Origin: Pyrinomonadaceae bacterium | GTDB lineage: Bacteria > Acidobacteriota > Blastocatellia > Pyrinomonadales > Pyrinomonadaceae | Assembly: GCA_036277115.1 (NCBI GenBank) | Contig: DASUNM010000005.1 | Location: 1-64,000, forward strand | Length of the DNA: 64,000 bases | Direction of reading: 5' to 3' | In this document: positions 51,762 through 60,579 of the stretch, one piece after another | Position numbering within the stretch: position 1 is the first letter of the stretch | Layout of the letters: each line of letters starts with the position of its first letter | Program-made: the position numbers and the translations under genes | The notes under the pieces: generated by a model | The model's input: the letters and a program-made list of their open reading frames with translations, nothing else | Database searches by the model: none | Told to the model about the DNA's origin: nothing

Positions 51762-54617
51762 CTAAGAGCCAACGGGCGATTTTGAACCATGCATTCCCAC
51801 CGTCTGTCTATGACTATTCTCAATGAAGGCGATTTTCATTTTCGCTCTTACACTCTGCAAGTCTCTAAGCATTACGTCGCGTGGTTTGTTGTCGAGAGCA
51901 TCAAACAATTGTTTCAACCAAAACCGATAAGGAGCCAGCTTCTCGTTTTGATCGATAAAGTGTCTTGTGCCTTCAAAGTTCCATGTGACTTGGAACTCAG
52001 GCGGTTGACGGGCGACCTCCGCGATGAGCGTGTCAAGTTTGGTTGACACCTGATTAGTTCGTTGAAGGGCTAGAATGCTGGCAATCTCAAATGCGCGCAG
52101 AGCTGTCGCGATGCTGGCAGGGACTTCCGGCCGCGCCAAGAGAGCATTTATGCGTTGCTCGGCTTCGATGAAACGTCCGGTGGTAAAGCATCCCTCGGCA
52201 AAATTCGCCTGAGAGTCAATGTCGTTCTTTCGTTTTACCCGCCACTGTTTCGAAGTAAACGCCCGCTCGAAATCGAATAGCTTATCGTGGTAGACCGCGC
52301 CGCCGAGGCGATGCATCTCTTCGTCATCCGGGAACACCTGCAAGACCTCCGCGATTGATTCACCCGCGCTGCGCCAGTCTTCCAGCAAAACGTATATTGA
52401 CACTAGATGATTCTGCACCTCCGCCCACTTCTCCGGTAAATGCGTTCGAGTAAAAATACCGAGCGCAGCGCGAAGCGTTACTATGGCTTCGTTCCAATAT
52501 TTCGTCCTCTCTGCCCCTTCCGCACGTTCGCCCAAAACGCCGAGCAACAGTCCCAGAGATGCCTGTTTGTAAGCCCAATTCTGCGGCGACTCTGCACGCG
52601 TCAGGACCTCCAGAGCGGCGCGATACTTCGAGGCCGCTCCGTTTAGGAACGCCACTCCCGCCGCCCCTTCCGTTTTCAAACCCAGGAAAAACAACAGATC
52701 TGCTAGGTTAGCTTGCGCCGTAGCCCAGTCCTTTGGAAACTCTGCGCGGGTGTGTACCTCCAGCGCTGCTCGATGCGCTGCTGCCGCCTCGTCCAGATAC
52801 TTAAGTCCCTCCGGCCCTTCAGTCTTCTTGGCTAACCCGCCCAATGTAACCCCTAAGGCGTTTTGGGTCATGGCCCATTGCCGCGGCGAGTGGGCACGGG
52901 TTCTTACTTCCAGCGTGGCACGCAACCCCGCCGCTGATTCGTTCAAATACTCAAACCCCTTCGGACCGTCCGTCAACTTGCCCATTTCGAACAGCACATC
53001 GCTTAGGTTGTACTGCGTTTGCGCCCAGTCCTGGGGCCACTGCTCGCGGGTTCTGACTGCCAACGCTCCACGGTATGCCACCACTGCCTCGTTCAGAAAC
53101 TTCAGCCGCTCCGCACCTTCCTTCTGGTCGCCCAATCGATTCAGCACAGTACCAAGATTGTTCTGCGCCGCAGACCATTCTTGCGGCGACTCGACGCGCG
53201 TGAAAATCTTCAGCGCGGCGTGTAACGCGGCGACGGCTTCATCTAAATACTTGACACTCTCGGCGCCTGCTACCCGTTCGCTCAAGTCAACCAACGTATT
53301 GGCGAGATTGCCCTGCGCGCCGGCCCATTCCTGTGGCGCCCGTGCGCGGATATCACCATCCAGGAGGGCGCGATGTCTGTCGGCGGACTCAGTTAAATAC
53401 TTGATGCTCTCGGCCCCTTCGATCTGTCTGCCTAATAGGCGCAACACCGCACCCAAACTATTCTGCGTTGCTGCCCACTCCAGCGGCCAACGCGCGCGCG
53501 TGTAAATCTCCAGCGTTTCGCGAAACACGGCGGCGGCGTCCTTCAGGTGCGCGGCCCCGTCCACGCCGTCGAATCGTCGGCCCAACGCTATCAACGTATG
53601 CCCACGGTTGTTCTGCATCAAGGCCCAGTGCGGAGGCGATTGTGCGCGCGTGTAGTAGGTCTCGGCCTCTTTGAAGGCGGCCAGAGACTCTAACAGCAGT
53701 CGAGGCCCTGCGTCGCCGGCGACTATTTCGCTCAATGCGCTTTTGGTTCTTCCAATCGCCAGCTTTAGATCGGCCCAGTCGTTCGAAAACTCTTCCTTAC
53801 GGATGTCTTTAGTCGAGAAAAGCGCATCGAGCCTAGAGAACGACTCCATTGCCATGCCAAAGTTGGACTGCTCATAGAAAGCATTACCTTCGAGAGTGTA
53901 AACGCCGATGACTGTGCGGGCACGCTCATCCTGTTCTTTGTTAGCAGCCTTCAACTGCTCGATGGAAGGAGAACCAATCTTCGCGGTCAGTTCCGTTACT
54001 TTCTCTAAGTTTCCCAACCAGTATTCCTTACGAGCAAGTTCCAGCGTGTCGTCAGACTCTTTGGATTGTGCCCATCGATCCAATGCAGCCTTCAGCCTGC
54101 CGTTGGAAAGACCATATTCCTCTGCGTATTCTCGTAGGAAGGCGTATTTCTCGCGCTCAATTCTCGCTTTAAGCAACTCGTCTTTTGTTTCTTTTATTAT
54201 CGTATCCCGCTTCGCAACCTGCTTTTGCATTTCGTTTACGAATTCACTCAACCTTTTGGGCCCGTAAGAGAGCGGCGAATTCTTTGGAACGATGATCACG
54301 TCGAGCGGCTCAGAATTGAGTGTCACGCTTTTCGTATCACAGTGACCGAACATGGGGTTGAAGACCACCCAGCCTGCCCTCGCGACCCTGATGCGCGCGG
54401 CCTGTCCGGGACGAATGTTGTCGGGCAGATGAATGATGAAGTGGCCTTTGCTATCGGTCCTACCAGCCTGCCCGCCAGGTGTCACGACGATTCGCACGGA
54501 CGGAACTCGCCTTTCCTTTTGGTTATGAACATGTCCTTCGATCTTGGCTTGTTGCCCGAGGGCAGACACGGCTAGGCTAAAGACAAAAAGCGTAAGCATG
54601 CTTAGGTGTAGTTTCAT
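51762..54617 (-). CDS. Exported transthyretin/TPR paralog C (8 repeats)
   Basis: Signal peptide (MKLHLSMLTLFVFSLAVSAL), transthyretin-like domain with GHVHNQKERRVPSVRIVV, coiled coil (VAKRDTIIKETKDELLKARI), eight full repeats with more sequence drift than in B (TRAEFPKDWATAQANLADLL), terminal repeat and the shared C-terminal module (FEGTRHFIDQNEKLAPYRFW). The C-terminal tail differs (FIENSHRQTVGMHGSKSP) and reappears, degenerate, at the relic 57960-58121. Start ATG at 54617. It resembles paralog D more closely than A or B at the N-terminus. Confidence 0.86.
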   Translation of the reverse strand: MKLHLSMLTLFVFSLAVSALGQQAKIEGHVHNQKERRVPSVRIVVTPGGQAGRTDSKGHFIIHLPDNIRPGQAARIRVARAGWVVFNPMFGHCDTKSVTLNSEPLDVIIVPKNSPLSYGPKRLSEFVNEMQKQVAKRDTIIKETKDELLKARIEREKYAFLREYAEEYGLSNGRLKAALDRWAQSKESDDTLELARKEYWLGNLEKVTELTAKIGSPSIEQLKAANKEQDERARTVIGVYTLEGNAFYEQSNFGMAMESFSRLDALFSTKDIRKEEFSNDWADLKLAIGRTKSALSEIVAGDAGPRLLLESLAAFKEAETYYTRAQSPPHWALMQNNRGHTLIALGRRFDGVDGAAHLKDAAAVFRETLEIYTRARWPLEWAATQNSLGAVLRLLGRQIEGAESIKYLTESADRHRALLDGDIRARAPQEWAGAQGNLANTLVDLSERVAGAESVKYLDEAVAALHAALKIFTRVESPQEWSAAQNNLGTVLNRLGDQKEGAERLKFLNEAVVAYRGALAVRTREQWPQDWAQTQYNLSDVLFEMGKLTDGPKGFEYLNESAAGLRATLEVRTRAHSPRQWAMTQNALGVTLGGLAKKTEGPEGLKYLDEAAAAHRAALEVHTRAEFPKDWATAQANLADLLFFLGLKTEGAAGVAFLNGAASKYRAALEVLTRAESPQNWAYKQASLGLLLGVLGERAEGAERTKYWNEAIVTLRAALGIFTRTHLPEKWAEVQNHLVSIYVLLEDWRSAGESIAEVLQVFPDDEEMHRLGGAVYHDKLFDFERAFTSKQWRVKRKNDIDSQANFAEGCFTTGRFIEAEQRINALLARPEVPASIATALRAFEIASILALQRTNQVSTKLDTLIAEVARQPPEFQVTWNFEGTRHFIDQNEKLAPYRFWLKQLFDALDNKPRDVMLRDLQSVRAKMKIAFIENSHRQTVGMHGSKSPVGS

Positions 54618-54648
54618 CGCTTCATTTTCGCCGACCTAGCCGGTGGCC

Positions 54649-57600
54649 TCACCGTTTGAACCTGGTTCGCACTTCCTTAAGTGCGTTCAGCATTCTGTCG
54701 CGGTCTTCGCTTCCCATGGCATCGAGTAGCCCTCCAAGCCAGTCGCGATGAGGTTTCAGCTGCTCGCTGTGGTCTATGAAGTGTCTTGTGCCCTTGAAAC
54801 TCCATTCGACCTTGAAAGTGGTGGGTTGCCGTGAGACTTCGGCGATCAGCACCTCGAGTTTGCTTGGAACCTGCCTTGCTCGATTGACGGCTGCCAGATT
54901 GGCAATTTCTAGTGCACGCAATGCTGCCCTGGTACCAGCAGAAAGGGTTGAATTAGTCAGGAGGGCCGTAATGCGTAACAGGCTTTCCTCAAACTGGGCC
55001 GTTGTGAAATGCGTTTCGGCAAAATCTGCTTGGGCCGAAATATCATCCTGATGCCTTGCCAGCCAAGATTGATTCAAGGCGAACGCTTCTCGAAAGTTAA
55101 ACAGCATCTCGTGCTGGAGCGTGGCAGCTCTTTGATAAGCCTCCACATCATCGGGGTATATCTTTAGTACATTGGTATAAGCTTGGCTCGCGCGCGTCCA
55201 GTCCTTTAGCAAAAGATAAGTTGCGGCCAAGTTGTTCTGGGTCATCGCCCAATCCTGTTGCAGGTACGCCTGCGAGTAGGTCTCCAGCGCGGCGCGATAA
55301 GCGATTTCCGCACCCTTAAGATACTGAATACTCTCCGCGCCTTCCGACCGCGCGCCTAACTCGCGCAACACATTACCAAGGTTGTTCTGCGTCCCCGCCC
55401 ACCGCTGCGGCAATTGCTCACGCGTGAAGACCTCGAGCGCGCCGCGATAGGCGACTTCCGCATTCTTCAAGTGTGCGACCCCCTTGGAACCTTCCACCCG
55501 TTCGCCCAAGTCGCTCAACACTACGCCAAGGTTGTTCTGCACCATCGCCCAGTCCTGTGGCACCTGCGCGCGTGTCCTGACTTCCAGCGCGGCGCGAAAT
55601 GCCTGCGTGGCCTCATCCAGATATTTAAGGCTCTCCGCGCCTGCCGATCTCACCCCTAACTCACGCAACACAGCGCCTAAGCCGTTCTGCGTATCCGCCC
55701 AATCCTGTGGCACCTGCGAATGCTTATAGACCTCGAGCGCGGCACGATAGGCGATTTCCGAATTCTTCAAGTAGGTAATGCCCTCCACGCCTGTCGACCG
55801 CATGCCTAACCCCCTCAACGTAGTGCCCAGGTTGTGCTGCGCAATCGCCCACCGCTGTGGCACTTGCTCACGCGTGTAGACCTCCAACGCGGCGCGATAA
55901 GCGGCCTCCGCTTCGTGTAGATACCTAAGGCTCTCCTCAGCCCCCACTCGCTCACCCAAGTCACGCAGTACAATTCCCAGGTTGTTCTGCGTCATCGCCC
56001 AGTCCTGTGGCAACTGCGCGCGATTGTAGACTTCTAGCGCAGCACGGTTTGCGGCTTCCGCTCCTTTCAAGTATCTGATGCTCTCGACACCCTCCACTCT
56101 CACGCCTAACTGATTCAGCACAGTCCCTAGGTTGTTCTGCGTCGCCGCCCATTTCTGTGGCAATTCCTTCCGCGTGGAGACCTCCAATACGGCGCGAAAA
56201 ATAACTTCCGCCTCCCTCAGGTATTGGATGCCTTCCGCACTCTCCACCCGCACGCCTAACTTACGTAGTACATTGCCCAAGTTGCTCTGCGTCGCCGCCC
56301 AAATCTGTGGCGATTGCTCACGCGTGAACACCTCCAGCGCGGCGCGATAGATGACTTCCGCCTCCCTCAGGTATTGGATGCCTTCCGCACTCTCCACTCG
56401 CTCACCGAAGACGCTCAACGCACTGCCTAGGTTGTTCTGTGTCGTCGCCCAATCTTGTGGCGATTGCTCGCGTGTAAAGACCTCCAGCGCGGCGCGAAAT
56501 GCGAGCACCGTCTCGCGCAAATGGTTTACGCCTTCCGCCCGCAGGCCCAAATCACTCAGCACAATTCCCAGGTTGTTCTGCGTTATTGCCCAATCTTGTG
56601 GCGAGTGCGCGCGTGTCCTGACCTCCAACGCAGCGCGGTGGGCGATTTCCGCCTCCCTCAAGTACCGAATGCTCTCGACGCCCTCGGTTCGCCCAGCTAA
56701 ATCACGCAGCACAATCCCCAGGTTGTTCTGCGTCGCCGCCCAATCCTTAGGCGATTGCGGCCGCGTGAAGATCTTTAACGCACCGCGGTAAGCTGCTTCC
56801 GCCTCCCTCAAGTACCCAATGGCTTCCGCACCCTCTGCTCGCTCACCTAGTTCAATCAGCGCGTTCCCCAAGCTGATTTGCGTAGTCGCCCAACCATGCG
56901 GTGAACGTTCACGATTGTAGAATGTCTCTGCTTGCCGATAAGCAGCCAAAGCCTCCAGCAACAACCGTGGGCCCTCCGCACCTTTTACTCTGGCGCCTAA
57001 TTCACGCTTAGCAGTCCCGATAGACAGATTTAATAATGTCCATTCCTGTGTAAAATCCTCTTTGGAGAGTTGTCTGTTTTCGAAAAGCTGTTCGATTTTC
57101 ATGAGGGACGCGAGTGCTTCTCGGAATTTGAACTGCTCATAGAAAGCACGTCCTTCAAGCGCATATATGCTTATGACGGTGCGACCACTTTCAAGCCGTT
57201 GCCTGTTTTTTTGTTTCAAGACTTCGACGGCAAAAGGCGCGGCTTCCCGGGTAAGTTCAGTCACCCTTTCGAGATTTCCCAGCCAATATTCTTTGCGTGC
57301 TCTCTCTAGTTTGTCATCAGACTCTCGGGTTTGCGCCCATATATCCAAGGCAGCTTTTAACTTGTCGGACGGAATGCCATACTCTTTTGTATATTCTTGT
57401 AGGAAGGCGTACTTCTCCCGCTCACGCGTGGCTTTATCTGCACTATCTCTCAGCGTGTTTATTGTTTTCCCTTGATTAGTAATTTGCTTTTGTAGTTCAT
57501 CTACAAATTCACTCAACCTTCTTGGCCCATAAGAGAGCGGTGATCCCTTGGGAACGATGACCACCCGTAGGGCCTCGAAATTACGCCCCGCACTTTTCGT

Positions 57601-57882
57601 CTCGCACTTGCCGAACATCGGGTTGAAAATGACCCAGTTCGACTTTGCAACTCTGATTTGTGCTGCCTGTCCGGGCTGAACGTTGTCAGGCAGGCTGATA
57701 CTAAAATGGCCTTTACTGTCAGTCGTATCAGCCTGCCCGCCGGGCGTGACGACGATTCGCACAGACGCTAGTCGCCGGTCCCTGTGGTCATAAACATGTC
57801 CTTCAATCTTGGCTTGTTGCCCGAATGCGGTTACTGCCAGGCTGAGAATGAAAAGGGGAAGTATGGTGAGGCGTGGTTTCAT
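54649..57882 (-). CDS. Exported transthyretin/TPR paralog D (11 repeats)
   Basis: The longest copy (1077 residues). Signal peptide (MKPRLTILPLFILSLAVTAF), transthyretin-like domain with TDSKGHFSISLPDNVQPGQA, coiled coil, eleven full repeats and a terminal one. One repeat (number 3) is three residues short. Adjacent repeats such as FTREQSPQDWATTQNNLGSA and FTREQSPQIWAATQSNLGNV are nearly identical, so repeat number is probably changing by slippage or recombination. The C-terminal module ends KEVRTRFKR. The upstream gene in this orientation is the anchored transthyretin protein, past the relic. Confidence 0.87.
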   Translation of the reverse strand: MKPRLTILPLFILSLAVTAFGQQAKIEGHVYDHRDRRLASVRIVVTPGGQADTTDSKGHFSISLPDNVQPGQAAQIRVAKSNWVIFNPMFGKCETKSAGRNFEALRVVIVPKGSPLSYGPRRLSEFVDELQKQITNQGKTINTLRDSADKATREREKYAFLQEYTKEYGIPSDKLKAALDIWAQTRESDDKLERARKEYWLGNLERVTELTREAAPFAVEVLKQKNRQRLESGRTVISIYALEGRAFYEQFKFREALASLMKIEQLFENRQLSKEDFTQEWTLLNLSIGTAKRELGARVKGAEGPRLLLEALAAYRQAETFYNRERSPHGWATTQISLGNALIELGERAEGAEAIGYLREAEAAYRGALKIFTRPQSPKDWAATQNNLGIVLRDLAGRTEGVESIRYLREAEIAHRAALEVRTRAHSPQDWAITQNNLGIVLSDLGLRAEGVNHLRETVLAFRAALEVFTREQSPQDWATTQNNLGSALSVFGERVESAEGIQYLREAEVIYRAALEVFTREQSPQIWAATQSNLGNVLRKLGVRVESAEGIQYLREAEVIFRAVLEVSTRKELPQKWAATQNNLGTVLNQLGVRVEGVESIRYLKGAEAANRAALEVYNRAQLPQDWAMTQNNLGIVLRDLGERVGAEESLRYLHEAEAAYRAALEVYTREQVPQRWAIAQHNLGTTLRGLGMRSTGVEGITYLKNSEIAYRAALEVYKHSQVPQDWADTQNGLGAVLRELGVRSAGAESLKYLDEATQAFRAALEVRTRAQVPQDWAMVQNNLGVVLSDLGERVEGSKGVAHLKNAEVAYRGALEVFTREQLPQRWAGTQNNLGNVLRELGARSEGAESIQYLKGAEIAYRAALETYSQAYLQQDWAMTQNNLAATYLLLKDWTRASQAYTNVLKIYPDDVEAYQRAATLQHEMLFNFREAFALNQSWLARHQDDISAQADFAETHFTTAQFEESLLRITALLTNSTLSAGTRAALRALEIANLAAVNRARQVPSKLEVLIAEVSRQPTTFKVEWSFKGTRHFIDHSEQLKPHRDWLGGLLDAMGSEDRDRMLNALKEVRTRFKR

Positions 57883-57959
57883 GTCTTATCCTCGTGAGCT
57901 TGCAAAGCAGGGATTTATCAGGATGTCATTGTCGCCGAACCAGCCGGGCGGCATCAGTG

Positions 57960-58121
57960 TATTGAGCGATCAATCTCATTCGGTCATTAAATGGATACTG
58001 CAGCTGTAGGAGCCACGTGGGATTTTGAGCCATGCCATTCACCGTCAGTCGATAACTATTCTCAATGACGGTCGCTGATAAGAAAAGAATGAGGCGCAAT
58101 GAGGGAGGTGGTGAACTTCAT
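57960..58121 (-). pseudogene. Relic joining a signal-peptide start to a paralog C tail
   Basis: The ATG at 58121 overlaps the stop of the upstream gene (ATGA). It opens MKFTTSLIAPHSF, like the start of paralogs A and B, and after about 20 codons meets DNA that matches the 3' end and downstream spacer of paralog C (51717-51838). In another frame this reads VIENSYRLTVNGM, matching the C tail IENSHRQTVGM. Everything between is deleted. Confidence 0.55.
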
Positions 58122-58759
58122 TTTTTTCGCAGCTTGATTATCGGAGGTGCCTTACCTAGTACTACATCTTCCGTGTAAGGGTTAGGCTGATAGCCGACTA
58201 GGACTACCCGGACGCGTACTCCTTCTCCATACTTCTTGGGAATCTCGCTTAGATTGAAGACTCCATCGGTGGAAGTGTGAACGGGCGCCATTCCAGGAAA
58301 GTCATCGAGCGTGACCAGCGCGCCCTGAAGCGGCTGGTCGTGGCTGTCCAGCACTGTGCCCGACAGATTCGCTTTGGTGTCTGATACGGGACTTAGCCGA
58401 ATATCCTCGATTTCTCTTTTTGCAGACACTCGCAGTCGCCTGTCAAAAGGCACATATCCGTCTGCTTCAACTACAATCTTGATCTCATCAAGTTCCTGAG
58501 ACAGATCAAATTTGAATACGCCCTCTGAATCAGTGTAAAGAACCGGAGGCAGCCCCTTTCCCTCCAGACTTACTTTGGCGCCCCGAATTCGCGTTGTACC
58601 CTTAGTATCGGAAACCTTTCCGATAAATGATTCATTCTTGTTCCCTTGATTAAACGTGAGTGGTATGAGCTTAACGCCCGCTACTACCAGTCCGCCTAAC
58701 ACCGGTATGAGAGCAACGATAACGGGAGTCCTCTTATACCAAGGAGTCGATAATCTCAT
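58118..58759 (-). CDS. Membrane-anchored protein with two transthyretin-like domains
   Basis: The ATG at 58759 follows GGAGGTCAAAA, close to the leader of paralog A. The 213-residue protein has an N-terminal membrane anchor (VIVALIPVLGGLVVAGVKLI) and two CarboxypepD_reg-like domains: residues 45-115 (FIGKVSDTKGTTRIRGAKVS, LYTDSEGVFKFDL) and 125-210 (LSGTVLDSHDQPLQGALVTL, HTSTDGVFNLSEI). These beta-sandwich domains often mediate cell-envelope binding. First gene of the leftward cargo operon; its stop overlaps the relic start. Function unknown. Confidence 0.7.
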   Translation of the reverse strand: MRLSTPWYKRTPVIVALIPVLGGLVVAGVKLIPLTFNQGNKNESFIGKVSDTKGTTRIRGAKVSLEGKGLPPVLYTDSEGVFKFDLSQELDEIKIVVEADGYVPFDRRLRVSAKREIEDIRLSPVSDTKANLSGTVLDSHDQPLQGALVTLDDFPGMAPVHTSTDGVFNLSEIPKKYGEGVRVRVVLVGYQPNPYTEDVVLGKAPPIIKLRKK

Positions 58760-59466
58760 TTTTGACCTCCGAATTAGATTCTTACAGTCATAGAGAGGCG
58801 CCTGTTGGCGCCAAGTCGTCGTGCGAACGCATTGCGCAGCCGCAGCTGGATTTAGAGCATGTATGAGCATCCTCCGATAACCGTCTGAAGTTGCTACCTA
58901 TCGGCGCCCGGCTACCAATTTGCTCGCGGACGGATTGGGTCTAATCCGAGAAAACTGGGCCGCTGCGAGGTTGCGGGGAAAGCTAATTCTACACCCAGCA
59001 GGGGAAGTATGGGAATAGTGTCTTACTCCTCGAGAAAGCCTCCATATGCGAAGGACGTCGCTTAACCAAGAGAGTCCGTACAACGCAGTTTGCTTCGTCT
59101 TTTTGTTTCTGATTAAAAGATCGCATGCTCATGTTATCGCGTTGTTTACAACCAGTCTTGCGGCTCGTGCATTGCGAATCAACCGGCGGTTTCGCGCAAC
59201 GGTCGGCAGCGTATTTCCAAGCTTAGAGGAGACTAATCAATAATCACGCATCAATACGTGTGAAATGTTGGTTCAGATTCGATAACGAAATGTCTATGGC
59301 ATCCTGCACTCCGTGACCTCCCTTACGATGAAAGAGACTTCGTTTGCTATTCCTGAACAAAGCGGAGGCCCGCCCTTCGCCTTTTTTCACGGCCGCGCAT
59401 GTTTGTCGTCGCTTTAGACCGCGGCGAAGAACCGGATTATGGCCGATTTCGAATTAGGTAAGAAAG
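58760..59466. other. Right flank of cargo, no supported gene
   Basis: About 700 bases between the first cargo gene and the right element end. Several short ORFs exist on both strands, but none has a start signal, domain or compositional support. Possible promoter region for the leftward cargo operon. Confidence 0.45.
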
Positions 59467-59613
59467 GTAAGGACTTTAACGGTTCGTCGCGGCTGACTCG
59501 GGCTCTTAAATGGGTACCGAAGTAACGACTTTATTACTTTCTAAACCCAGACAACTCATCCCCATCGTAAGTATTTCTTGATTGGCTCGTAAGGACTATA
59601 TTTGTGGCGATCA
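59467..59613 (-). repeat. Right element end: TGATCGC terminus and spread TnsB-like boxes
   Basis: Read inward on the minus strand: TGATCGCCA then CAAATATAGTCCTTAC (ends 59589), then TAATAAAGTCGTTAC (59536-59522, identical over 15 bases to the left-end box), then GTTAAAGTCCTTAC (59480-59467). Spacings are 67 and 55 bases. The end is open-spaced, unlike the abutting boxes of the left end. Confidence 0.8.
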
Positions 59614-59625
59614 GTGGCGACGGCG

Positions 59626-60579
59626 TTATTGACCACCGCTTTTCTGCCACCAATCAAACGTCAGGCGCAGACCTTCTTCGAGTCCGACCTTCGGCTCATA
59701 TCCGAGCAATGCGCGCGCGAGCGAGATGTCCGCGAGACTGTGTCGCACATCTCCGACGCGGACTGGTTCATAGCGGGCCGCCGCGGCCGACTTGCCGGTG
59801 ACACTCTTCATTATCTCAAGCAGTTCGTTTAGCGTTACCTGCCGGCCGTTAGCGACATTCATCACCTTACCGACGGCGTCGGGCGATTCAGCCGCGCGCA
59901 AATTCGCATCGACCACGTTCGATACAAAGGTGAAGTCGCGTGACTGTCCCCCGTCGCCATAAATCACCGGCTGCTCTCCGTTCTCCAGCGCATTCATGAA
60001 ACGCGAAATGACGCCGGAATACTGTGAGCCGGGATCCTGACGCGGTCCAAAGACATTGAAGTACCGCAGCGAAACGGTTTCGAGACCGTAGACGTTGGTG
60101 AAGACCTGGGCGTAATACTCGCCTACCAGTTTTCCGACCGCGTAGGGCGAAAGCGGCGCGGGCCTCATTTCTTCGTGTTTCGGAAGCTCAGGTTGATCGC
60201 CGTAAGCCGAGCTGGAAGCCGCGTACACTAACCGCCGAACTTTCTGGTCGCGGGCTGCCAGCAACAGTGCGAACGTGGCATTGACCGAGGCATCATGAGA
60301 TTCAACCGGCCGATCCACGGACCGTGGCACGGAGGGGATAGCAGCCTCGTGAAAAACCAACTCTACATCGCTTAGCGCGCGCCCCAATGTGGCCGCGTCG
60401 CCAACGCTTCCCTCGATAAAATCAATTTTGGATTCAATGTGCCGAAGGTTCTTGAGGTAACCCGTCGACAGGTCGTCGACAACGCGAACGCGAGCGCCAG
60501 CGTCAACGAGCGCCGTGGCGATGTGTGAGCCCACGAAGCCCGCGCCGCCAGTGACTAGAGCAATTCCGGAGAGCGCCAT
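59626..60579 (-). CDS. NAD-dependent nucleotide-sugar 4-epimerase
   Basis: A short-chain dehydrogenase of the extended SDR family. The NAD motif is VTGGAGFVGSHIATAL; the catalytic Ser is in ASSSAYGD near residue 125 and the YxxxK dyad in YAVGKLVGEYY near residue 145. The LRYFNVFGPRQDPGSQYSGV segment resembles WbpP/UDP-N-acetylglucosamine or UDP-glucuronate 4-epimerases. It is directly preceded by UDP-glucose dehydrogenase (one base between stop and start), so UDP-sugar conversion for surface polysaccharide is likely. Its stop lies 12 bases right of the proposed element end. Confidence 0.88.
   Translation of the reverse strand: MALSGIALVTGGAGFVGSHIATALVDAGARVRVVDDLSTGYLKNLRHIESKIDFIEGSVGDAATLGRALSDVELVFHEAAIPSVPRSVDRPVESHDASVNATFALLLAARDQKVRRLVYAASSSAYGDQPELPKHEEMRPAPLSPYAVGKLVGEYYAQVFTNVYGLETVSLRYFNVFGPRQDPGSQYSGVISRFMNALENGEQPVIYGDGGQSRDFTFVSNVVDANLRAAESPDAVGKVMNVANGRQVTLNELLEIMKSVTGKSAAAARYEPVRVGDVRHSLADISLARALLGYEPKVGLEEGLRLTFDWWQKSGGQ

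Larger units (their letters stand above)
40205..59613. mobile_element. Cargo-only Tn7-like element, 19.4 kb (proposed)
   Basis: Both ends begin TGATCGC and continue into AATAAAG boxes in inverted orientation; the first 26 bases of each end match at 21 positions. The left end has three abutting boxes with a 20-bp period; the right end has three spread boxes. This matches, from memory, the dense and spaced TnsB sites of Tn7 ends (TGTGGGCGG then ACAATAAAGTCTTA). Flanking 5-mers are GCGGC and GTGGC, 4 of 5 alike, so the duplication is not perfect. Content differs from the host: lower GC at several genes, leftward paralog clusters and none of the word repeats seen in the host. No tnsA, tnsB, tnsC or tnsD-like gene was seen inside. 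Confidence 0.72.

Noticed and set aside
59046..59243. A 65-residue + ORF with a hydrophobic stretch near the right element end
   Set aside because: No ribosome site or family match; composition not clearly coding.
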